Source: Gnetum montanum
Lineage: Eukaryota > Streptophyta > Gnetopsida > Gnetales > Gnetaceae
Length of the DNA stretch: 64,000 nucleotides
NCBI GenBank assembly: GCA_015680685.1
Contig: MNCI01003648.1
Location: 934-64,933 of the forward strand
Direction of reading: 5' to 3'
Shown piece after piece: positions 20,689 through 32,996 of this stretch. The position numbers were made by a program, and so were the translations under genes. Every line of letters starts with the position of its first letter. Positions within the stretch are counted from its first letter, which is position 1. Under the pieces are notes generated by a model. That model searched no databases. It saw nothing but the letters and a program-made list of their open reading frames with translations, and was not told the origin of the DNA.

Positions 20689-22330
20689 TTAACCTTTTAT
20701 GGAAGATTGAGCAACATAGTGTAAGTCAAACTCTATGATCATTTCTTTCCACCTAGCTATCCTACTCAACTCGTAGATGTTGTTGGTGATAGCGCGGAGT
20801 ACATTATTCTTGCAAATGATGTAAACTTGATTGCAAAAGAGATAATGCCACCATTTCTTCAAGGTGAAAATGAGGGCAAGGCATGATTTCTCTACATCAA
20901 TGTATCGTTGTTCATAGGAAATTAAAGCGTGGCTTAGGTAATATACAGGGATCTCGGCTCCATCTTTACATTTTTGAAAAAGCATTGATGCAATGGAAGC
21001 ATCAAAAGTTGCAAGGTAGTTATAAAAGGGTTTATTGCCTTGCGGGGGATAAACAATTGGCAGTTGAGTCAGCTCTTGCTTTATGTTCTCGAATGCTTCC
21101 TGACATTGTTGGGTCCATTGGGAATGCACATTTTTTCATAATAGGTGCTTCATAGGTCTCAACTTATTTGTCAACCTTTCAATAAAGTGTCTTATGAACT
21201 GCAATCTACCTTGGAGGCCCCATAGTTCTGTAATGTTCTTTGGTGGTTTCATGTTAGTTATTTCCTTAACCTTATCTGGGTCTACCCATATTCTTGTTTC
21301 AGAGACTATGAAACCAAGCATCTTGTCCATTTTGACACCAAAGACACACTTCTTTAGATTGAGTCTAAGGTTATATTTGAGGCAACGTTTAAGCACTAGG
21401 TCTAGATATTTTGCATGTTGTACGGTTCTTTTAGATTTAACCACGATATCTTCAACATAATCATTGAGCAAATTGAGCATGTAATCACTAAATATATATG
21501 TCATTACTCATTGATATGTGGCTCCCATAGTTTTAAGGCCAAATGACATCATTGTATAGCAGAATGTGCCCCAAGGTGTCATAAAAGTTGTTCTAAGTTG
21601 ATGTTCTAGATTGATTCTTATTTGATTATATCCTAAAAATTCATCCATAAAGGATAATAGTGCATGCCCAACAGTTGTGTCAATGAGTTGATTGATGCTA
21701 GGTAGTGGGAAGTCATCCTTTATAGTAGTTGTGTTGAGATCACAGAAATCAATGCATATGCGTATACTACCATTCTTCTTAGGGACAACTACAATGTTTG
21801 ATACCCAGTTAGAATAGTCAATGGCCCAAATGAAACTGGCTTGGTAGAGCTTTGTAATTTCAGCATGGACTGCTAAAGCCACCTCAGGTCTAACCTTTCA
21901 TGCCTTTTGTTTTACCGATTTAATTTTTTCATCAAGGATGATATTGTGTTGGATGATTCGAGGGTCTAATCCTGGCATGTCGGTATATGACAATGCAAAT
22001 GTTTTGATGTTGTCTTTCAGTATTTGAGTGAGGTTATTGACAAGTTGTGAGTCTAGTAGGGTGCTTAATTTCAATGTTCTAGTTTCACCATCGAATGTAG
22101 TAATGGGGACTTCAACAAGAGGGTCTTCGATGATATTATCAGCCTCTAGATCTAAAGTCTTGGCCATAGTTTTAGGCCAGTCCGATATTTCCTGAGTAGA
22201 AGCTATTAAGTCAGTATAAGCGCATGGGTCTAGATCCAAGGATTCTAGATTGATTCCTCTTTTAACCTTCCCATAGGGTCCACTGAGAGACAATGTTGAA
22301 AGGATATTCTTGGTGGCCATGTGCTTGCTC
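20689..22330 (-). pseudogene. Reverse transcriptase and Ty3-type RNase H of TAT-X
   Basis: The frame opens at 22320 (MATKNILSTLSLSGP) after a candidate acceptor at 22331. RT motifs are IRICIDFCDLNTTTIKDDF, FMDEFLGYNQIRI, TPWGTFCYTMMSFGL and YVEDIVVKSK (about 21450). The active site is YxED rather than YxDD, as in TAT-Y. RNase H follows with LATFDASIASML, EIPVYYLSHAL and RYIDVEKSCLALIF (21129-20689). Only a few stops interrupt 540 codons, so this is the best preserved pol in the window. Confidence 0.85.
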
Positions 22331-22345
22331 CTGCCAATTTAAACC
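22331..22345 (-). promoter_or_regulatory. Candidate sense splice acceptor before TAT-X RT
   Basis: The minus strand reads TTTAAATTGGCAG then GAGCAAGC and the RT ATG, matching the position and flanks of the TAT-Y site at 12741. Confidence 0.4.
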
Positions 22346-22879
22346 GGGAGCAAAGTGAGCGACTCTTGCTTGATGAAGGAGTATTTAAATGTAAACAGGC
22401 ATTAGATAACTAATTTATGTACTAACAAAATTGTGGAACGTAATGATTTTCATGGTAGTTTTAGGCCGTACTGGGCCATGTGATTCATGTTAGCTTGTCA
22501 TTTTGAATGTGTATGCAGTATTTTTGATTTTTAAATTTTTGTGCGAACAATAAGTTTATGCGGTTGTAAAATTTTGTGGATTTTGAAATGTTTATACATG
22601 TATGTATATTTTTTTTGACTTTTGAACTTTTCTCCCCTTCTCTATATAAATTTTTTAAAAAATTTGGGCTTCATCTCCAGAGGCTAGAATAATAAGGAAT
22701 ACTAGGCAAGCATGAAATATAAACGATAACATGCAAAAATGATGAAACATAGTGAACTAAAATTAAAATAAAAAGAGGAAATAAAATAAAAGATAACAAA
22801 TTAAATTAAATTAAATTGAAAATATTAGGGGTTAAAAAAGGGGATTTTGGAGTACAAGACATCATTTCTGTTAGCCTGA
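22346..22879. other. Spacer between RT and antisense-gene upstream region (TAT-X)
   Basis: AT-rich. It holds one degenerate boundary unit (TAGTTTTAGGCCGTACTGGG at 22456-22475), a TATA-like TCTATATAAATT (22641-22652) and an AAATTAAATT run (22800-22820). No coding frame is seen. Confidence 0.4.
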
Positions 22880-24110
22880 GTTCCTGGAAATTTGGATTAC
22901 AACGTGAGCTACAGAGTGCAGCGTGAGCTACAGTGTCAGCTTCCGCGTGAGCTAGGGTAGCCATGAAGGGGAAAGCAAGTCAAGGTAAAGGGAAGAAGCA
23001 AGAAAATATGGTGTTCATGGAGGAGAGTGAAGAGCTATTCCAGCATCCCCCCCAAGCCAGGATTCCAGCGTGGGATGGGGCCCTGCATAGGTAGATTTGT
23101 TTTCTCTTGTTTTTTCTCTAGCATTTGTAGACAACATTACCTAGGGTAGAATTTTATGGCCACAAATTTGGGGTTGTTTTAGGTTTATTTGGGATTTGTG
23201 GCTTGATGTTCTTGATTTTCATGGCATCAACGTGTGTGTGCAGGCCATGAGTGCCTAGGGAAATGTAGGACGTGGGTGCAAGTTCGATTTGTTTTGGTTG
23301 TTTTGCATTTTTGGGGCAAGCATGTCGTAAGTGCCAGCAATATCCTAGATAGCATGAGCTTTTGGGACTTCCTAGCAGCATGGGTTGGGTTTTTAGGCTT
23401 TTTGGGCATCCTGGGCTATAGGGTTTTTTAGGCAATGTGACTTTCAGGCCAGGAAATGGCCAGCGTGAGTTTGGGCTACAAAAGGGCCAGTGTGAGGTTC
23501 AGGCCACAAAAGGGCCAGCATGAGTGTGGGCCAAGAAGTCCTTTTTGTAGGGGAAGGCCTATTCTTGTTTCTATTTTTGCATTGGAAGCATAACTACCAG
23601 GTTCCTGGGTAGCATTAAGTTTTTTTTTCTTTTCTTGTGCCTTGGGCAATGTGAACACAAATTTCTCTAGGCAGTGTGAGCTGCTAGTTCTCAGCATGAG
23701 CTGGATTATGTGGACCTCCCAATGTGAGTTCTGTGTGGGAGCCAATCAGAGTGAGTTGCTGAAATAGGCCCTAGCATGAGCGTTGTTGAACATCAGCGTG
23801 AGCAACGTTATAGGGGAGAAAGGGAGTTTTCAGTGTGACCACCAGGGTCTCAGGTAACGTGAGCACCGGGTCTTCCAAGCAGCGTGAGCTGCAAGATTCC
23901 CAGGGCAAGTTGCAGGTTCCTAGCATGAGTTTATAGGTTCCAACATGAGCTGGAATGTAGGTTCCAACATGAGCTGGAATGTAGGTTCCTAATGTGAGTT
24001 TGTTGGGAAAGGCCCCAGTGTGAGTTGACACTAGGGTAGTTCCCAACATAAGCTGCCAAGGATGCCCACCGTGAGCTAAAATGTGAAGACATGCGTTGTT
24101 AGCTGGGATG
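22880..24110. repeat. CAGCGTGAGCT iterons upstream of the antisense gene (TAT-X)
   Basis: More than twenty degenerate units (CAGCGTGAGCT, CAGCATGAG, CAGTGTGAG, AACATGAGCTGG) are spread over 1.2 kb. They match the TAT-X LTR iterons and not those of TAT-Y. Confidence 0.75.
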
Positions 24111-24406
24111 CCCATTACTTGCTGGTTTCATGTTTATATCGTTTATTATTTTCCTATTAGCTGGGATGATTTAAACCTTTCTTTAGTGAGTGTTTACGTT
24201 CTGTACTTTTGTGTGGAGTTATTGTGAAATGGATTTCAATGTACTCCAGTGAGCGTCAGATACACTAAATAGATATTGGTGTCCTTGTCTCACGGGGTGA
24301 AGCTGTGCATTTAAAGTATTTTTTATGTGATTTTTGGTTTATGTGATTTTGACCTATTGTTAGCACTTAGATTCTTCACTTACCTAATGTTTTTGGCTGT
24401 ACGCAG

Positions 24407-27400
24407 GGGACCTAAACCTTCTCTTCTTGTAGTTGAGCTTGTTGGTGTACTTGCTTGGTTTGGCCCCTTTGGACTAGACACACCTCCCTATGACATGCAC
24501 ATCAGGCCCCATGTGATATGGTTCCATCCCGGTGTCAGTTCCTTTTTTTCATTCATTCTGCAAAATTTTGGTGTGGTTATATGGTCTCACTTGAGTGATC
24601 AATTGGCTCGTGATATTATTGAGACCATGTTACCCGGGTCTACATAAAGCATGCTTGCCTTTGTTACCAACATAGATGAGGGACTTTTTAGAGTTGAGGG
24701 AGGCCCTACTGAGGGTCCTAGATCTACTCGTCCCTTGACTCATGTGTGGGAGCTACCTACTTGTAGTCATTACAACAGCAGCAACACACTTTTCTTAGCC
24801 TTTCATGTACACACTCTATTCTAGAACCCACCTAGGACAGTATATAAAGTGAATAAGTATCCTCCTTTGTGCCTTTAATTTTTTTTATTCCTTTTTAAAT
24901 TTTATGTCATCATCTAAATGTTGTTGTTTTCTTATGCAGACCCTGTTTTGATGAACATGGGATGCACAATGATGATGGTGGGCTTGCCTTAGCGTGCACA
25001 ACATTAGAGACATTCATGGCGGGCCCCATTCTTCATGCCACGGTACTAGACTAGATAAAAATGGCCATTTTTTACTACCATAGGTAGTTTTTGAGAGCCT
25101 TTGAGTGCTGCCAAGTTTGTGGTTGGTTACATAAGGATTAGTTCTCTAATGGGCCAATTTTCCCTCAAAGGATTGATCCTACACCCACCCCACCTACACC
25201 ATTTACAGATGGTAACTGACCACAGTCTAGGCTCCATTTCCTTTTTTCTGCATCATCGTGTACTATGTTCTTTTTTTTTCACTCTTCGCTCTATGTTTTT
25301 CTTTTTACAGTAGCCATCCCCCCCGAAGAAGTTACCATTATAACAGGGTGTACTGAGGCCACACTTTTTACAAAATATGGAGAGGTAGAGCAGTCACAAA
25401 AATGGTTGCAGAAGAGAACTTCTGATTTGATCATTAGCCACCTTACCCAGGTAGGTCTAATGGACTTGTTCACAGCTTTGACGCCTAGCATTCTGGCTAC
25501 TGAGATGATCACCATTGTTGATTCTTTTAGTGATGATGCTTCCCATTTTACCACATGGGTTTGAGGAGTCAATGTATCTTTCCACATGACCACTGAGTTC
25601 CTTTTTGATATTTTTGGTGTGCCCATGGATGGTAACATGGTGACCATATATAAAGCAACTAAAGAAGGAAAGGTCATAAGAGAGCTTGAGCAGTGGTTAG
25701 GCATGTCTTGGGGTCCTAAGGGCTTTGCCATGCGAGATGATACCCGATCAATGGAGATGAACTTCCTGTATCCTCTCTTCCGACCCAAATCTCTTTCTCA
25801 AGGAACAAACCTTGGGATAGAGTCTGCGCGTGTGATACATGTAGTTTTAGAGATGGTCATGTGCTATAATTGGGCACAGTTTTTTGGATCTGGTTTTCAT
25901 GGAGAGATTGTTAGGTTACATTCAAACATCCACGCCAAATCCCATTTTACATTTGCTTTCTTCACGGGGTACCTACGTAGGTTTGCTAAGTTCCTAGTAG
26001 TTTATGATGATAACTGCTATATTTTGAGGGATCATTCACAACTATCCCACCCTTGGATTTGCCATTTGTTTAGCACCACTAGATCCCAGGACCCACTAGA
26101 AGACATTGAGGAATCAGTATCAGTTACAACTGGAGGTGCAGCTAGCCGTTCGCATCATTCCCATGATAGCTTGGGATTGGAACCGCCTAGGCTGTGCACG
26201 TCTGTTAAAAGGGCTGAATGTTTGATTGGTGAGACTGTTGGAAAGTCTAAAGTGAAGGTGAAGAGGAAAGAACACCCAAGGAAGCCTACTCTAGATGTGA
26301 TACCACCAAGAGCAAAGAAGATTCGATTTGTACTACCAGTGGAGGGTAAGTAGTTTATTTTATTGTTGTATATTTATTATTACTATTTTTTTGTTTGTTG
26401 CTTTTGGCATATACGTTATATATACTATGTTATACTAACTATAAGATTTTGGAATTATCAGAGGAAAGTCATGAGAGAGAGGGAGGGAGGCTTAGGCCCC
26501 AATGGTTGATCTTGAAGTGGTTGTCACAGGGTCGGAGGAAGAGGCGAAGGAAAGAGAAGAAATGATCAAAGAACCTCCTGCCTTGCAAGAGGAAGATGTG
26601 AAAAACATCATGGGAAGGAAGCTTGCGGAGGCTTTGGATGCACTTAGGCATTCAACTGATGAAAGAGGTGTCTTCGATGGTTTCTTTGATGGATCTTTGC
26701 AGCTTGGTGATCCACCCAAGCTAAACAACAAAGAGATTTTTGGTATGTTCCTTTTAGCTCAATCCATATTCTGTGTCCTTTAATTTTCATGTGTTGTTCT
26801 TAATTATCTTGATTATCTTTAGCATCAGAGGTAGATGCTGAAATTTCTGAGGCACATACATCCTGGGAAGCAATGTCAAGATCACAGGTTCCGATTGAAG
26901 AGACCTCCCTTGCTTGTCCCACATAAACTGACTAGCTAAGACCATGGCTCGAAATGCCTAGCAAAATTGACTTTTTTAAAGGTATCGTTAATGATGTGGT
27001 TGCTCGCTTACAAGAAGCTCATCCAGAACTAGGTATGTGTAAGTTACATATTATGCTAAGTGTTTGGTTTTATTTGTGTTTCTTTGCATTCATTGTTGAT
27101 TATAGTTGATTCATGTGTGCAGTACTTACACTTGCAGGTGCCAAGCTCTAGTGGAATCCTTGTGAAGCTACCCATATAGATGCCCTCCCCAAATTACCAG
27201 GGAATATTGAGCAAGTCCCTAGAAATGTGTACGATGTAGTTTCTAGTTACATCGTATAAAATGCTAAGTCACTTTGGACTTGTAGGCATTCAGTTGAGTA
27301 TCTATGGGATGAGGTGCATTCATTGAAAGAAGCACTAGCAAAGGAGAGAGAGGAGAAAAGGGATCTCCAATCCTAGCAAGGAGGAGATACTGCTAGGCTA

Positions 27401-28116
27401 TCTGGTGATAGCACTTAGCACACATCTGAAATCACCTACACGTGTTACTGGATAGTTTTGAATAGCAAAGTGCAGGCGACACGGGATTTAGCATAACAAA
27501 GAGCACAGATGGATTTGCTGAATAGGAAATGTCATGAATGGAAATCCCTTATTTCCAAAGTATGGAAATGGGACCACGACCAAAAGGACCATAAGCATCA
27601 GTACAAGAAATAGTTAAAGGAGGAGTCAGTTGAACATCACCGAATGGAGATGTTTGCTGATGGGTTAGGGTTGCAGTCTGCTTATGACAGGTTCGCTAAG
27701 TGCACCGAGGTGGAGGGATCTCTTGAGAGAACCATTACCATCATCTCCAAGGAGGCTTCGACAGGCATGTTCTCTCTTGAGTGTCCTACCTAGACTTCAG
27801 TGGACAAGGGTAAAACCTTTTTTGGTGTTGATATTGGCCTGGATGAGGATTGGGAAAATGTGCCCAAGGAGGAGATTCTACAGTGTTTGGAGGCCAACTT
27901 AGGGCCTTCCTCACTTGTGAGTGTTTTATTATTTATTTTTTTATGGTTTTACTATTTTCATTATTAGTGTTATTGTTTTTCTTAGTTTTGTATTTATGAT
28001 TTACATCACTAGTCTTACCTTTTTTTTTTATTTTCTGCCTTGTTATAAGAACATGTTAATAATGGAGCTGGCCCCAATGGAGCGAGAGTAGATGATGAAG
28101 AGGATCTTGGGGACTA
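24407..28116 (+). pseudogene. Antisense accessory gene of TAT-X (seven recognised exons)
   Basis: The gene is read against gag-pol, between protease and RT. Exons, by splice sites and homology to TAT-Y: 24407-24856, 24940-25211, 25311-26345, 26462-26742, 26823-27032, 27138-27916, 28050-28116. Introns are 80-133 bp with GT-AG ends and phases 2,1,1,1,1,0, identical to TAT-Y. Exon 3 (345 codons, one stop) encodes TKYGEVE, LFDIFGVPMDGN, ELEQWLG, CYNWAQFF, HFTFAFFTGYL and LSHPWICHLF. Exon 6 is K/E-rich and coiled-coil-like and ends DEDWENVPKEEILQCL. A frameshift lies early in exon 4 and the last exon is tentative. Upstream exons may be missing. I know no matching family. Confidence 0.75.
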
Positions 28117-28489
28117 GCCCCCTCCATGAGCTTATTGTTAATCAGACTTTAGCTATTAAATGTTTTTGATTTTTGGATTTTTGATGGAAATGTATGGTTG
28201 ACAAGTGTAATAATATGGATTTTTGGATTTTTGATGGAAATGTATGGCATAATGTGTTGGAATTTTACTACCATGTTGACGTATCATTTTTATTTTATTT
28301 TATGTGTTTTCTCTTTTTCTTTGTTTTCTCAAGTATTATCGTGAACATATGCACGTAGCTAAATGTAAAATGGGGGAACAAAACGTAAATCAACACTTGT
28401 AAAAGAGGAAAGTAACGAGAAGGCATAGATCAAGACTGCAAATTATATCATTTAAATGAAAATTTGACATAACATAGTGAATGTTTGTA
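28117..28489. other. 3' flank of the TAT-X antisense gene
   Basis: AT-rich, with a near-perfect duplicated segment GGATTTTTGATGGAAATGTA (about 28174-28193 and 28217-28236). No coding frame is seen. Confidence 0.4.
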
Positions 28490-28765
28490 AACTTGCGACG
28501 TATTGAACCCTATTTTAAAGCCATTTCGGGCTATGCACATCAGTTTAAAGTCATGGTGGACTATTGCATATATTGTCAAAGAAAGAAGGATTACCGATTT
28601 TATGCCATAGTGGGCCAAAAGCAACAATAGTTTTAGGAAGCTTTTAAAAGGAACCAGCCATTTTTAACTATGGCTAGTTTAACGTCATTGCGGATGTTCG
28701 CTGGCAATTTAACATCATACCGAACGATTGGTAGTTTAATGTCATTTCGGACATCTAGTGATTTT
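28490..28765. repeat. Boundary minisatellite between antisense gene and protease (TAT-X)
   Basis: Units of about 35 bp contain CAGTTTAAAGTCATGGTGGA, TAGTTTAACGTCATTGCGGA and TAGTTTAATGTCATTTCGGA. They are the same family and orientation as at 12835-13205, 18340-18840 and 37480-37740. Confidence 0.7.
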
Positions 28766-28767
28766 CT

Positions 28768-29700
28768 CTAGTTATTGAGTTGCCTATTAATCCTTTGTAG
28801 TTTAACGTGTGGGGTTGGGCATGTAGGTATGATGTTATACTCACCTTCCCCTTCACTGGTGATGTCAAAGGGCAATTTCAACCAAGAGACATCAGTGGGA
28901 ATGGCTCCTATGTTTGTATTGTCTGGTGCTTCCTCGGTTTTAGTAGGATAATGAGTTAACATTGGGTTCATGTTTTGGAGTATGCTCATAGTTCCTTGCT
29001 TAGGCTCAACGAACTCAATTTTTGACTCTTGATTCACTCCAGGGTGTGAGGAAGTGAGTGATACTATTGTATCCCCATGTATGATGATTTCACCGCCCTC
29101 GTAAGGTAGGTGGATCTCTTGATGGATCGGTGAGGATATGGCTTTGAGTTGAGCTAGCCAAGGACATCCTAGAATTAGCTTAAACCTTGGCATTTCGTCA
29201 ACCACTACAAACTCAACTAATGTGGGGAATTGGTCCCCAACTATGAAATCCAAGGTAACCATACCTTTCACCCCAACACAAGAACCACTGAAGGATTTTA
29301 GGAAAGAAGTTGTCGTGGGTTGTATTTATTCAGTAAGTCCTAGTTTTTTGATGACAGGAAAAGGTATTACATTTTTTGCAGCACTATCATTGACATGCAC
29401 CTTACGTATCTTGAAATGATTGACCTGTATCGTTATGAACATAGGGGTTGTGGTGACTTCTCCTGTTTTCTCATCTAGCTTAATGGTGTTAGCATGAAAA
29501 TGTATGGATGTGGTCTTTGACTCTTGAGGTTGCAGGGACAATATTGCATAAATGGATAGTTCATTTGTAGAAAGTTCCTCACTAATAGGAATCAAAGTCA
29601 GCATCCGCACGAGAGCTTCCTGATGTACTAGTGAAGTCATCACTAGGTCATACAGGCTTAAAGAAGTATTCTTTTGTTTCAAGGCTTGTGTAACCTAGGT
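28768..29700 (-). pseudogene. Protease region of TAT-X gag-pro
   Basis: The aspartic protease would cut the gag-pol polyprotein. The active-site region reads VHVNDSAAKNVIPFPVIKKL; TAT-Y has VDDGAATNAIPFP, so one Asp-Gly position is changed here. KLILGCPWLAQL is the conserved ILG segment. The frame ends at 28768 with RINRQLNN and a stop. The homologous frame of TAT-Y ends at the same place (IKKQLHD), so the gag-pro stop is ancestral. Confidence 0.75.
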
Positions 29701-30199
29701 CAACGCGCTTGCTAGGTATTTACCGTTTGGGACACTTTTTTCTATGGAGATTTTGTCCATTTAACCCAACATTCATATTTCTCATGGAGGAATTTTTGCA
29801 TTGGTAACTGAAGATGTTGGGTTTGGGACACAACCCATGACATTATCCTTGTTTTGATGACTCACGCTAGGCTCATTAGTGGGTGGGACCATGGGAACAG
29901 CATTTAGTGGTGTGGGCTTTGGTGGTTCTAATTTATGCTCATGGTGTTCTCTTTCCAGGCGCTCTCTTGTTAGTCTATTGGCAAGACATTCTCGCAAAGG
30001 TCGCAGGGGAATGGAGATGGGTTGTGTATTAGGATGTTTTGGCATCCGGATCACAAAAGGAATGGGTCGGTTTTCAGATGGTGTGGTTGTTGCTACAACA
30101 GAAGGAGGTACGCAAATGACAAATGGTTTTTGTGATGTAGGGGATGTGCATATGATGAAAGGGGTTTAAGGAGATGTTGGGGTAGGTGTGTTTTCTGAA

Positions 30200-32525
30200 G
30201 GCCTACGAATCACAAAAGGTTTTCGCAAGGCATCCTATCTATTCTCCACATGGATAGTATTAATCACATATGGTGCATCATTGGTATTGAGAGGATCCTT
30301 GTAGACTCTCATGGGTTGGTTTTGGGGTCTTACTGGGTTTGCCTTGTCGAATACTACTTCACCCCTATCAATCATGCGTTGTATATCTTGTTTCAAGGTG
30401 AAACAGTAATCAGTCCCATGACCACACTGTTGGTGATACTCACAAAACCTATCCAGCCTAAAGCCTCTTGGAATGGGGGAATCAGCTATTGCTAAGGCTG
30501 GGTTCTTGGCCAACTCATAGAATCGATCATGTTTTTGAGATGCCATGGGAGACATTTGCTTATGTTTGATTAACCCGGCCTTTAGAAGTTGATCAAGCAA
30601 TTGTGAAGGCTTCATAGACAAGGGTGTATATTAAGCGGGGTCTTTTCTTTTGAATGTACGGGTGTGACCCATGTTGGTGTTTCTATTTGATGAAGATTCG
30701 GGTCTAGGCATGGATGTGTTTCTTTCATGGCCATTTGGGGATGGCAGTTTGTTTTCCCTTTTGTCCTAGATGGTTAGGTCTGGTTGTCTCTACTACCGCT
30801 ACTACCTTCATTTTGGATTTATCTTTCCTCATATGTTGGCTCCTAAAAGTCGAGTAAGCTAGGTCATTGCTTGTTTGTGCCACCTCTTCTATATCTTTAA
30901 TTTGTACAAATGCTTGGCTCAATGTGCGGGCTTTCAAATAGTAAAGCTTCGACTTAATAAAGTCATTCACAGCTGCCTTAAGGATGGTAAGCAGATATGT
31001 TTCAGGGATAGGCTCATGAAGTTCATTCAAGGCTACACTCCACCTTTGGATAAATTTTTGTGTTGGCTCTAACGATGCTTGTTTAATTTAGATCAGCCTA
31101 TCTAGTGTGGCTTCAGGCTTTAGATTGTATTTGAAGTGAGTAATGAATTGATGTAACAAGTCCTCCAGAGAGGATATGGAGTTATGGGGTAGAGCTCGGT
31201 ACCATTATAAGGCTTTTCCGATTAAGGACATAGTAAACACATGTAGAATTACATGAGGTCATGCTTGAAGCAATAGAAATTCTTTTTGGAACATTACTAG
31301 GTGGGTGTTTGGGTCTCCCTCTCCATTGTACTTGGTTAGATGGGGTAATGAGACTCCCTTCGGTAAGGTTAATGGTGGAAATGAGTGGTCGATTGGATCA
31401 TCTTGTTAGAAGTCCAATACCTTGACTTCCCTAGTGTTTACAATTTTGAGGTGCCTTAATTCTTATGCTAATGAGTGCATCATTTTTTTTTGTGTTTTCC
31501 CACTCTTAGGCAATAGGCAAACCAGTGGGTTGAGTTGGTGGTGGTTGATAATGATGTAATTGTTGCATCGTTTGTGGAAACAGAGATTGTTGGACTATCG
31601 TTTGTTGTGGTGGGACAACATTCGGGGCTGAGACTACAGGGTGTGATATGCTGTAGTGAGTAGACAGGTTTTGTTGTATAGCTAGTGGAACCCACGCCTA
31701 GCTACAGGTTGAGAAGTGACACTCTGAACATGTTGGGTTGAAGTAATCAATGGTGCTCCATGGATTTGCACTTGAGGTATGTAATGGATGGACATGGAAG
31801 CTGTTACAACCAATGGCATCCCAATAACTTGAGGCTAAAAGGTCGATCCTACATTAGTTTGGGGAAGGATTTGTTGGAACTGTACTTGCGAAGGTATGAT
31901 GGAAGTGGACGTATCAAATTGAATGTTGAGCATGGAGAAGATGGGAATGGAAGTAGGTACTTCTTGTTGGGAAAATGGTGCTCGAATGTTTGTGGATGAA
32001 GGAGGAAGCATAGTTTCTTCCAGAAAAGGGTGGAATAATGAGTTTGTATGGGCATGGGGACTGATGGTATGGTATGAATCCCCATGTTCAGATTGGGTTG
32101 CGAAGTCATCTTCCTCATCTCCACTATGAAGCTCTATTGGAGGTGGCTATAAGGCTTGACTTCTTGCCATGAGAAGCTGGGATATGAGTCTATGATGGTG
32201 TTCAGAAAGAGGGATTATATCAAATGCTGAGGGGATAAACTCACAACCTCCTTTATACATAAGTTCATAGTCTTGCTTCGCTTTCCTCTCTACATGATTG
32301 ATAGGCAAGTTGGCTTGGATCCTGACACAGATGAAGTTATACTGTTCGGGTGTGAGAGTTGCATAAGTAGGGTCTTTGCCCTATAGCCTAAGTGACTGGC
32401 ATGTAGGGCCTTGGGGGTTTATCTATTCAATAACAGTTATGAGTTCCATAGCAGTCACAGGGTTCGAGGTTTTAGCCCCAAAGTTAGAGATCGGCAATGT
32501 CACTGGGTTAATCTGGGAGGATTCC
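30200..32525 (-). pseudogene. Gag of TAT-X
   Basis: Gag forms the particle that packages element RNA. Capsid motifs are MSLIGKAL, WYRALPHNSISSLEDLL, QFITHFKYNL, TQKFIQRWSVALNEL and FIKSKLYYLKARTLSQAF (about 31260-30900). A CEYHQQCGHGTDYC knuckle-like block lies near 30450. Upstream, a Q/P/T-rich N-terminal part (32525-31500) begins near MESSQINPVTLP. TAG stops and small frameshifts interrupt it. The start codon is uncertain. This layout is typical of Tat/Ogre gag. Confidence 0.75.
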
Positions 32526-32539
32526 ATAGTGAGTGTAAG

Positions 32540-32715
32540 TAAACTGCGTTGGATTAGTTGAGCGTGAGCAGCTGCAGCATGAGCTAACTGCAGCATGACC
32601 AAAAGATAGCTTGAGTAGCTGCAGCGTGAGTAGCTGCAGCATGAGCTAACTGCAGCGTGACCAAAAGACAGCGTGAGCTGATAGGGTGATGTTGATAGAC
32701 AGTGTGAGGTATCTA
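32540..32715. repeat. GCAGCGTGAGTAGCTGCAG repeats in the TAT-X leader
   Basis: Two long imperfect repeats of GTGAGCAGCTGCAGCATGAG followed by CTAACTGCAGCATGACCAAAAG stand just upstream of gag. They use the same iteron core as the LTR. Confidence 0.65.
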
Positions 32716-32970
32716 GGGGGATAGAGTAAGTAAGTCAAGCTAAACTTACATAAGCTAGCTTGACACACTGGGCAAGTGGTGAGAGAATCTCAATATGAAC
32801 GGTCGGTGGTGGTAGTGGAACATTACCTGGCAGACTGTCAACGAAACAACTTGTTTAACCAGCATGTGTATGCTTTTTTTGATTCTGATGGTCGAGTTGC
32901 AGAGTTTAAAGTGCTCGTCATAAGATTTTCGCATGTTTGCAGTCTCGATTAACATAAGAATTTTTGTAGG

Positions 32971-32996
32971 TGGCCCTCCTTCTAGCGCTGATTTAC
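32971..32996 (-). promoter_or_regulatory. Primer-binding-site region of TAT-X
   Basis: The minus strand directly after the 5' LTR reads GTAAATCAGCGCTAGAAGGA and continues GGGCCA. This is where the tRNA primer should pair. I cannot assign the tRNA with confidence. Confidence 0.45.

Noticed and set aside
24407-28116. Antisense gene as an ordinary host gene flanked by transposons
   Set aside because: It occurs at the same place in two separate Tat elements, with element boundaries and target duplications outside it, so it travels with the elements. Whether it began as a captured host gene remains open.
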